Below are positions 45,196-51,084 of a DNA stretch of 51,084 nucleotides, in pieces. The stretch covers positions 1-51,084 of the forward strand of contig QHXW01000202.1 in the NCBI GenBank assembly GCA_003223115.1. Direction: 5' to 3'. The stretch's first letter is position 1. Each line of letters starts with the position of its first letter. The position numbers and the translations under genes were made by a program. Below the pieces are notes generated by a model, which did not search any database, was not told the origin of the DNA, and saw only the letters and a program-made list of their open reading frames with translations. This DNA is from Acidobacteriota bacterium. GTDB taxonomy: Bacteria; Acidobacteriota; Terriglobia; Bryobacterales; Bryobacteraceae.

Positions 45196-45807
45196 ATGCG
45201 TGGAATTGCCGATTCTGAACTGAGAAGCATTGTCGCCGTCATTGTGATGGCGGCCAGTTGCATGACGCTTGGCTGTTCGTCAAACGCAGCACCCCCTGAC
45301 CTGACTGCAATCACGGCAAGCGTCGTCATTTCACAGAGATGGTCCCGTGCTGAGCTCAGTCACTTCGCTGTATCCTTCCACTCCGACGATCTCATCGAAT
45401 GCGGTGTGAAAGCTGATCTCTGGAAACTTGCCGAAGTCACCGAACGCGGCTATACATGGACGACGTACCAGCTGACGCCCAAAGGAAGCAAGATTTTATT
45501 CGCGATCGATCTGAAGGGATCTGGAAAAGGACATGAGATCACTTTCAGGGGGCCATATCGCCTTGAGATCACCAATATCGCGCCGGGAAGCGACCCTGAC
45601 ACCAGAAGGGTCGATTTTCGTTGGGAAATCGATTGGGACAAAGCGCCACCCGACCTGAAAACGTGCCTGCCAAAATTTGAATTGTCGGGATACGAGGTAG
45701 CAACCTTCAAACTTTCCGGTCTTGACTGGAAATTTGTCTCGTATTCAAAACCCGATGATGCGTCCGCGCCGCCGGGCGCCACCCCGGGAGCGGTCCAACT
45801 GCCCTGA
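45196..45807 (+). CDS. Putative lipoprotein of unknown function
   Basis: A 203-residue protein. A hydrophobic N-terminus (IVAVIVMAASCMTLGC) ends in a possible lipobox T-L-G-C, less canonical than L-A-G-C. The mature part is rich in beta strands (for example YTWTTYQLTPKGSKILFAID and RRVDFRWEIDW) and ends in a Pro/Ala-rich tail. No family is recognised. The start has GAAGG eight bases upstream. The gene is AT-richer than its surroundings (45481-45540 is 25/60 GC by count). It is flanked by the two copies of the preceding gene's 3' end, so it looks inserted. Confidence 0.65.
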   Translation: MRGIADSELRSIVAVIVMAASCMTLGCSSNAAPPDLTAITASVVISQRWSRAELSHFAVSFHSDDLIECGVKADLWKLAEVTERGYTWTTYQLTPKGSKILFAIDLKGSGKGHEITFRGPYRLEITNIAPGSDPDTRRVDFRWEIDWDKAPPDLKTCLPKFELSGYEVATFKLSGLDWKFVSYSKPDDASAPPGATPGAVQLP

Positions 45808-45920
45808 AGATCAGCTTCGGACTGGCGGCATTTCAGAGACTGTCGCGCACCGCTAGCGAGCCGGCCCCCCGGCCGCTTGCTCTCCCGTCAATCGCGGCTG
45901 ATTTGCGTGAGACTCGCCAG

Positions 45921-46040
45921 GAGGGCCGCCGCACACCCGAGCAGGCCGTCACTTACATGGCCCGCTTCTGTTCCTGCGGCGTCTACAATCCTTCGCGCGC
46001 CAAGCGTATCCTGGAAGACGCCCGCACCAAGATGAAGTAG
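45921..46040 (+). repeat. Displaced copy of the 3' end of the 44079 gene
   Basis: 120 bases match 44637-44756 with 7 differences, ending at the same TAG stop. The differences are nearly all third-position and change one residue (Val to Ile), so this tail comes from a functional relative, not from a recent copy. There is no start or upstream coding part. Confidence 0.95.
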
Positions 46041-46088
46041 TCGCGGGCGCTATCATCCCAGCGGCGATTCCCTTGCTCCTGACCGTTT

Positions 46089-47369
46089 CTAGGCTGGCCG
46101 CGGCGCGGCAGCTACCGCGTCCCGAACGTTCTCCCCTTCTGGATTGACCAAGTAGCACGCCACTGCGCCCGCAATGACCATCAGGCATCCGGAATACAAT
46201 CCCCACGACCAGCCCGCATGAGACGCAATCAGCGGCGTAAGAATGGGGGCAAAGAAACCACCCACGTTGCCGCCGGTGTTGAGTATGCCGCTAGCGGACC
46301 CGACATCGTCTCTTCCGATATCGATCGCCATCGACCAGAACGGTCCTTCGCAAACGGACGTGCATCCTATCGCCAGCGACAGCAGCGCCGCCGTCAGCGT
46401 GATGCCTGGCGTCACGGTTGCCAGAAATAACAGCACCGCGCCGGAAGAAAGTCCCACGATGGGCACGATGCGCCGTCCGAATCGCGCACCGTACGCCCTG
46501 GTCAGGCGATCCGAAATCCAGCCCCCCAGCGGCATCATCACCAGCATGGTCAGAAACACAGCCGTGGTGTACTTCGCGCTTGCCGCGTAGCCGACTTTTC
46601 GAACTTCCCCGAAATAATAATAGATCCAGTAAAAGAAAATGTATTCGAAATAGCCCATCGTGAAATAGGCCAGAGTGAGGAGCGCCAGGTTACGCTTGGC
46701 CAGCAATTGGAGCCATGCTTTCCAGGCTCGTGGAGTCACGCGGCCGCTGCGTTTTAGAACGGCCTCTCCCGCCCGGTCCTCCACCGTCATCCAGACCAGC
46801 GCCAGGGCAGCGGCCGCAATCGCCGCCAGGTAAAAAGATTTGCGCCATCGAAACTGCGCCATCATCCACGAAAACAAAATCGGGGATACGGCGCCGCCCA
46901 GACTGGACCCGGCGATAATGAATGCCTGCACGCGCGCATGATGAATCACGGGAATGCGGTACGCACACATACGCGCGCAAGCCGGGTAAAGCGGGGCGGT
47001 TGCCGCACCGAGCACGAAGCGGATCGCAAACAGCGCGGGCACAACCCCGATCCATCGTGTAATTCCGCGCGCTCCCCCCGCGACCGTCAGGGCCGTCAAC
47101 ACCGCCGAGGTCATACCCATCAGGAAAAGCGTCAGGCGCGGGCCGAGCCGGTCCGCCGCCCATCCCGCCGGCGTCATGAGAATCGCATAACTGAGAATGA
47201 ATGCCGAATAGACGCTGCCCATGCTGGTGGCCGAGATGTTGAATTCCTTCATAATCTCGGGACCGGCGATGGTCATGATGGTGCGGTCGAAATAACTCAT
47301 GACGCTGAACGCGAACATGAGGCCAATTACCGCTACCTGCGATGCGCCGCGGCTATTCGAACCAGTCAT
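46089..47369 (-). CDS. MFS transporter, ACS-like
   Basis: A 426-residue carrier with about 12 membrane helices. The first helices read VIGLMFAFSVMSYFDRTIMT, followed by AGWAADRLGPRLTLFLMG, the loop 2-3 signature of the family. FDRT and the helix pattern match the anion:cation symporter group, as in the carrier at 41915. It is divergent from the enolase-superfamily enzyme, with 56 bases between starts, so they share a promoter region and probably a pathway: uptake and dehydration of a sugar acid is the simplest reading. Confidence 0.85.
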   Translation of the reverse strand: MTGSNSRGASQVAVIGLMFAFSVMSYFDRTIMTIAGPEIMKEFNISATSMGSVYSAFILSYAILMTPAGWAADRLGPRLTLFLMGMTSAVLTALTVAGGARGITRWIGVVPALFAIRFVLGAATAPLYPACARMCAYRIPVIHHARVQAFIIAGSSLGGAVSPILFSWMMAQFRWRKSFYLAAIAAAALALVWMTVEDRAGEAVLKRSGRVTPRAWKAWLQLLAKRNLALLTLAYFTMGYFEYIFFYWIYYYFGEVRKVGYAASAKYTTAVFLTMLVMMPLGGWISDRLTRAYGARFGRRIVPIVGLSSGAVLLFLATVTPGITLTAALLSLAIGCTSVCEGPFWSMAIDIGRDDVGSASGILNTGGNVGGFFAPILTPLIASHAGWSWGLYSGCLMVIAGAVACYLVNPEGENVRDAVAAAPRPA

Positions 47370-47425
47370 GGGGCTTTGAGCCGATGGGGTATCATAGCGG
47401 ATTGCCCAAATCCGTTCTATCCAGC

Positions 47426-48610
47426 ATGAAGATCGCCAAACTCGAGTTCATCCCGGCCAGCATCCCGTACACGCACCGCGAAGCAAGCTCGCTGGTCAAC
47501 CGCGACGGCGTGACGGACGTGGTGGTCAAGGCTTCGACCGATGACGGATTGCTGGGCTGGGGCGAAAGCTCGAGCGGCGCAAATGTCGAATCCGTACTCG
47601 AAGCCCTCAAGGCCATGGCTCCGTTCGTGATCGGGCGAAGCCCCTGGGAAAGCGAAGCCATCCGTGAAGAACTTTGGCATCGCGGCATCTGGTCGTGGCG
47701 GCAGCCGACGGCCTGTTTTGCTTATCCCGGCATCGACATGGCGCTGTGGGACATCTGCGGCAAGGCCTCTGGCGAGCCTCTCTATAACCTGTTCGGCGGG
47801 CGCGTCCGCGACCACGCAAATTATTTTTACTATTTGGCGTGGGGATCGGAAGATGATCTTCGCGGGCAGTGCCACGACGGGCTCGCCAAAGGCTTCCATG
47901 TTTTTTACATGAAAGTCGGCGTGAATTTCGAAGCCGAGCTGGAGATGGTTCGCGTCATCCGCGAGACCGCGGGGCCGTACGCAAAAATTCGCCTCGATGC
48001 CAATGGCGCCTGGAACGTTAACGAAGCGTTGCGCAACCTGGCGCGCTTCGATGAGTATCACATCGACTTCATCGAGCAGCCCGTGCCGCAGGATCCGATC
48101 ACCAACATGCAGGAAGTGCGCGCGCGGTGTCCCATCGCCATTTCAGCAAACGAGGGTTTGTGGACCCAGGCGGAAGCCTACCGCCAGATCACCTCGCGCA
48201 CCGCGGATGTTTACTGCTTCAGCCCCTACTTCACCGGCTCTCTCGCGCAGTTCCAACGGCTGTGCTGGCTCGCGCATTTTGAGGGGTTCGAGATCTGCCG
48301 CCACACGCATGGAGAGTTTGGCATCATCGCCACAGCCGCCCACCACATCCTGTTGACGCTACCCAACGTGGTGGACGGCAATCAGCAGACTGCGCACATG
48401 ATGCAGGACGACATCTTGACGGAGCCGATTCCCATCGCGTACGGCCCAAACTGGGGAGTTCCGCGCGGGTCCGGTCTGGGCATCGAGATTAATGAGGACA
48501 AGCTTGGGAAATATCACGAGCTATATCGGGCGCGAGGCCAGTTCGTTCCCTACGATCCGGCGCAGATCGGAAAACCATTGTACGGTCCGGCGCGGCGCAC
48601 GTATGTATGA
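47426..48610 (+). CDS. Enolase-superfamily enzyme (mandelate racemase/muconate lactonizing-like)
   Basis: A 394-residue enzyme. The N-terminal capping domain begins MKIAKLEFIPASIPYTHRE. In the barrel, metal ligands are RLDANGAW (Asp), FIEQPVP (Glu) and SANEGL (Glu), and the later catalytic region is CRHTHGEFGI. The strand-2 lysine motif reads YMKVG, so the first lysine of KxK is replaced by Tyr. A dehydratase or epimerase on an acid sugar or carboxylate is likely; the substrate is not determinable. The start at 47426 is chosen by family N-terminus. Its last 62 codon-region bases (48538-48599) recur downstream at 50731-50792. Confidence 0.88.
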   Translation: MKIAKLEFIPASIPYTHREASSLVNRDGVTDVVVKASTDDGLLGWGESSSGANVESVLEALKAMAPFVIGRSPWESEAIREELWHRGIWSWRQPTACFAYPGIDMALWDICGKASGEPLYNLFGGRVRDHANYFYYLAWGSEDDLRGQCHDGLAKGFHVFYMKVGVNFEAELEMVRVIRETAGPYAKIRLDANGAWNVNEALRNLARFDEYHIDFIEQPVPQDPITNMQEVRARCPIAISANEGLWTQAEAYRQITSRTADVYCFSPYFTGSLAQFQRLCWLAHFEGFEICRHTHGEFGIIATAAHHILLTLPNVVDGNQQTAHMMQDDILTEPIPIAYGPNWGVPRGSGLGIEINEDKLGKYHELYRARGQFVPYDPAQIGKPLYGPARRTYV

Positions 48611-48758
48611 TGCAGACGCCTGTTGCGCTCGGCTAAGTGCAGCCAAGAGTGGTAAAAATGGGGGATTAGCGCCCGGGCTTTGGCCGCTGGGGTCAGCAAA
48701 CCAGCCACTCGTTAATCGCGGTTCAGCCCCACCACAAAGGGGGGGCCTAAAATCGCAA

Positions 48759-48772
48759 GTGACGTATATCAC
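48759..48772 (+). promoter_or_regulatory. Crp/Fnr-like palindrome
   Basis: GTGA-CGTATA-TCAC is a perfect 4+4 inverted repeat with a 6-base centre, as in Crp-type sites. It is centred about 55 bases before the estimated start of transcription of the sensor kinase. Confidence 0.4.
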
Positions 48773-48785
48773 CCGTCGTACTCGG

Positions 48786-48814
48786 TTGACTTCTGTTTGA
48801 CGTCGACGTATCTC
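48786..48814 (+). promoter_or_regulatory. Candidate promoter of the sensor kinase
   Basis: TTGACT (48786-48791) and TATCTC (48809-48814) have 17-base spacing. The -35 box is strong and the -10 box moderate. Confidence 0.5.
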
Positions 48815-48981
48815 GAAAGACAACATTGTGTTCACTGACTGCGCAAAAGTATTCTGAACCTGAGAGCCGATGTTAACCATGGCGGATGAGCTGTCCGTCT
48901 GTAATCCAGCAATACCCAGGCTCTGACGGACCTGCGAGCGGCCCACGACCGATTTCAGTCCGGAAGAGATCGAACCTTTCA

Positions 48982-50688
48982 ATGAAGTTCGCTCGCCCCA
49001 ACAGGAAGGTCAAGTGGATTCTCGCACTAACCTGTGGCATGGCTCTTGCCACCCCTCTAGTCTGGTTGGAACTGCGGCACCTGAATTCGGCTCAGCGAAT
49101 CTATCGCATTGGCTACGATAACCAACCGCCCCAACATTTTGCCGACAAAGACGGAAATCCCAAAGGCCTCATAGTCGAATTAATCAACGAAGCGGCTAGA
49201 CGCCGCAATATTCGTCTCAAGTGGTCGCTGGAACCGGAAAGCTCTGAAGCGGCCCTTAAAACGAAAATGGTCGACTTGTGGCCCATCATGACGATACGGC
49301 CCGAGCGAAAGAGGTTCTTGTACATCACAGATCCTTATCGCGAAGATTCGATCTGCCTTTATGTGCGCAGTGGAAGTGCGTTCACTCACTTGCAAGATCT
49401 TGGCAATTCCCGGATCGCATTCGACGGTGAACCACTCGACGTCAGGTTACTTCATCCGCATGTTCCAAACGCGAAACTCTTGATCATCCAGTCTCCCAGG
49501 GAAAGGTTGGAAGCCGTCTGCCAGCAGCGTGTGGAGGCAGCCTACTTCGATGAATACACGGCAATCGCAACTCTTCTTGATGGCGTGTCCTGTGCGCAAC
49601 AAGGGCTTCGGATTATCCGAGCCCCGGAGCTGAGCGGTTTGTTGGGGGTCGGCGCCACGTTCGAGGCCCGGCCCGCCGCCGATGCAATCAGGGCTGAAAT
49701 CGGGAGGATGGCCATGGATGGCACTCTTGACAGAATAGCTTCGCGCTGGAGTTCAATGTTAAGCCGAAATCTAGAAATCGCCAATGAGCTTGCTCGAGCC
49801 CAAACCAGAGAGCGCTGGCTGATTGTCGGAATTTCTGGTGTGGGCCTCCTACTCCTCTACACGTTGTGGCAGGCTGGGCGAATCCGGCGCGCACTCACCA
49901 GCGCCAGGGAAGCCACAATGCTGAAAAATCAGTTTCTCGCCAACATGAGCCATGAGATCCGAACACCCATGAATGCGATCCTTGGAATGACGGGGTTAGC
50001 AATGGACACGTCCGATCGCGAAGAACAAGCGGAGTATTTGAACGACGTGATGGGCGCGGGTGAATCACTGCTCGCTTTGTTGAATGACATCCTGGACCTC
50101 TCCAAACTCGAGGCAGGAAAATTAACGTTCGAACATGTGAAGTTTGATCCAGCAGATGTGATTCGTGAAGTCTGTGGTTTATTTACAGTGGAAGTCAGGA
50201 AAAAGGGACTAATCTTGACAGACGAGCTGCCCGCACGATTGTCCTGCCAAGTTTGGGGCGACCCCGGACGTTTGAGGCAGGATTTAGTCAACCTGGTTGG
50301 CAACGCTGTCAAATTTACGGAGATCGGCCACATAAATTTAAAGGCGGCGATAGATTCGGAATCCGATCACATCACCAGAATTTGCTTCGCCGTGAAGGAC
50401 ACTGGAATCGGCATATCCAAGGAAGCGCAACAGCGAATCTTTGAGTCGTTTGTGCAAGCTGACGGCTCAGTCACGCGCAAATATGGTGGTACGGGCTTGG
50501 GTTTATCAATCTCCAGGGAACTGATTTCACGGATGGGAGGCGAACTCCGCGTGGACAGCGCACCAGGACGAGGATCAACGTTTTGGTTTATTTTGCCGTT
50601 CGAGAGGGTTCACGAGATCGTCCTAGGGGAGCCGGGTCAATGTGTGCCACCAAGATATGAGCCGTTAGAGCAATCAACGGCCCAGTGA
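48982..50688 (+). CDS. Sensor histidine kinase with periplasmic substrate-binding domain
   Basis: A 568-residue membrane kinase. One helix (WILALTCGMALATPLVWLEL, about residues 11-30) is followed by a periplasmic amino-acid-binding-type domain (IYRIGYDNQPPQHFADKDGN, RFLYITDPYREDSICLYVRS), a second helix (WLIVGISGVGLLLLYTLW), HisKA with NMSHEIRTPMNAILGMTGL, and a HATPase ([20 protein letters not shown]). The layout matches BvgS/EvgS-like sensors without receiver or HPt domains. No cognate regulator is adjacent. It is clearly AT-richer than its neighbours (50161-50220 is 23/60 GC; 48301-48360 is 36/60), suggesting recent acquisition. ATG 48982 gives the short N-terminal tail expected before the first helix. 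Confidence 0.85.
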   Translation: MKFARPNRKVKWILALTCGMALATPLVWLELRHLNSAQRIYRIGYDNQPPQHFADKDGNPKGLIVELINEAARRRNIRLKWSLEPESSEAALKTKMVDLWPIMTIRPERKRFLYITDPYREDSICLYVRSGSAFTHLQDLGNSRIAFDGEPLDVRLLHPHVPNAKLLIIQSPRERLEAVCQQRVEAAYFDEYTAIATLLDGVSCAQQGLRIIRAPELSGLLGVGATFEARPAADAIRAEIGRMAMDGTLDRIASRWSSMLSRNLEIANELARAQTRERWLIVGISGVGLLLLYTLWQAGRIRRALTSAREATMLKNQFLANMSHEIRTPMNAILGMTGLAMDTSDREEQAEYLNDVMGAGESLLALLNDILDLSKLEAGKLTFEHVKFDPADVIREVCGLFTVEVRKKGLILTDELPARLSCQVWGDPGRLRQDLVNLVGNAVKFTEIGHINLKAAIDSESDHITRICFAVKDTGIGISKEAQQRIFESFVQADGSVTRKYGGTGLGLSISRELISRMGGELRVDSAPGRGSTFWFILPFERVHEIVLGEPGQCVPPRYEPLEQSTAQ

Positions 50689-50730
50689 GCAGCATTGGGT
50701 ACCGGCTGGCACACCCCCGTGCTCCAGGCT

Positions 50731-50792
50731 CCAGTTCGTTCCCTACGATCCGGCGCTGATCGGGACACCATTCTACGGACCGGCGCGGCGCA
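50731..50792 (+). repeat. Displaced copy of the 3' end of the enolase-superfamily gene
   Basis: 62 bases match 48538-48599 with 5 differences. The translated tail reads QFVPYDPALIGTPFYGPARR against QFVPYDPAQIGKPLYGPARR in the intact gene. There is no upstream coding part; the preceding sequence is the end of the sensor kinase and 42 bases of spacer. Confidence 0.9.
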
Positions 50793-50822
50793 GCACCGAT
50801 AATATTCGCGATAACACGCGGA

Positions 50823-51084
50823 TTATTTCACGTCCTCGACGTCCAGCCGGCCCTTCTCGCGCGCGATACCCACCACGAGAAACTCGAGATCGCGCGCGCC
50901 GGTGTTCTCGAACGAATGGACATCGTTGAGAAGCACTGGAATCGCGTCACCCTTTTGAATATCGGCTGCTTCTTCGCCAATGCGTGCAGAACCCGTCCCC
51001 TCGATCACGTAGAAAACCTCTTCCACACCGATGTGCCTGTGCCGGCCGATGGACGTTCCGGCCGGCAGCAACAGATGATCCACG
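50823..51084 (-). CDS. Cupin-domain protein, partial
   Basis: The C-terminal 86 or more residues of a cupin; the 5' end lies beyond the window. The metal-binding signature is RHRHIGVEEVFYVIEG (two His and a Glu), followed by the second cupin motif with GDAIPVLLNDVHSFENTG. Small cupins of this kind often act with sugar-acid or aromatic catabolic enzymes, which would fit the region. It follows the displaced enolase-superfamily tail on the opposite strand. Confidence 0.8.
   Translation of the reverse strand, partial: VDHLLLPAGTSIGRHRHIGVEEVFYVIEGTGSARIGEEAADIQKGDAIPVLLNDVHSFENTGARDLEFLVVGIAREKGRLDVEDVK

Larger units (their letters stand above)
48611..48981. other. Gap with promoter and palindrome before the sensor kinase
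   Basis: 371 bases with no gene that I can support. It holds a GTGA-N6-TCAC palindrome and a promoter-like pair, both listed separately, and a run of seven or more G near 48739-48746. Confidence 0.5.

Noticed and set aside
44757-46040. Integrative element with an integrase at the 3' end of the 44079 gene
   Set aside because: The segment between the two tails encodes only a putative lipoprotein; there is no integrase, transposase or inverted terminal repeat that I can see.

Overview
The window looks like chromosomal DNA of an acidobacterium of the Solibacter/Bryobacter type. GC is high, genes are tightly packed with frequent ATGA start/stop overlaps, and there is a protein (around 6.05-6.72 kb) with the C-terminal domain known as TIGR03437, which is typical of that group. 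No phage, insertion sequence, CRISPR array, tRNA or rRNA gene was recognised. The assignment is an inference from gene content.

Layout. 0-1.2 kb: a decayed HEAT-repeat gene. 1.3-5.7 kb: a PPi-type phosphofructokinase, then a tight run of TIGR00300-family ornithine cyclodeaminase-like protein, QueF and a methyltransferase. 5.7-6.7 kb: a small basic secreted protein and a frame-damaged TIGR03437 protein. 6.9-9.2 kb: a Tat-exported aminotransferase overlapping a secreted triple-RidA protein. 9.2-10.2 kb (minus): a MerT-like membrane protein and a thioredoxin-like protein whose frame is crossed by one UGA. 10.2-16.6 kb: a MoxR/DUF58/BatA/VWA operon. 16.7-18.0 kb: a Crp/Fnr regulator and, convergent, an AhpD-like protein, also crossed by one UGA. 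18.2-25.9 kb: SthA, a ROK protein, a PknB-type kinase, a CsgG-like protein, PckA and an alkyltransferase-like protein. 26.0-31.7 kb: MtaB, two decayed genes (MerR/TipA-like and CsaA-like), and the conserved set of SRP RNA, dnaX, ybaB/ebfC and recR. 31.9-41.8 kb: a three-gene signalling operon led by a giant poly-HAMP hybrid kinase. 41.9-51.1 kb: an accessory-looking catabolic region with two MFS carriers, an Fe-S protein plus an unknown Cys-rich partner, an enolase-superfamily enzyme, an AT-richer lipoprotein and sensor kinase, and a partial cupin.

Most notable result: two separate genes contain an in-frame UGA exactly where the family has a redox cysteine (U-S-V-C in the thioredoxin-like protein, C-P-F-U in the AhpD-like protein). 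Each UGA is followed at 9 or 11 nt by a short hairpin with G at the start of the loop, as expected for a bacterial SECIS. Both are read here as selenoprotein genes, which implies that the organism decodes UGA as selenocysteine. No selA/B/C/D gene lies in the window.

Second pattern: in the 44-51 kb region two genes are each followed by an AT-richer cargo gene and then a displaced, 92-94% identical copy of their own 3' end (44637-44756 versus 45921-46040, and 48538-48599 versus 50731-50792). This suggests insertion or paralogue recombination at gene 3' ends.

Several genes carry indels and short tandem duplications (HEAT, MerR, CsaA, TIGR03437, poly-HAMP kinase). Whether these are true decay or assembly errors cannot be decided from the sequence alone.
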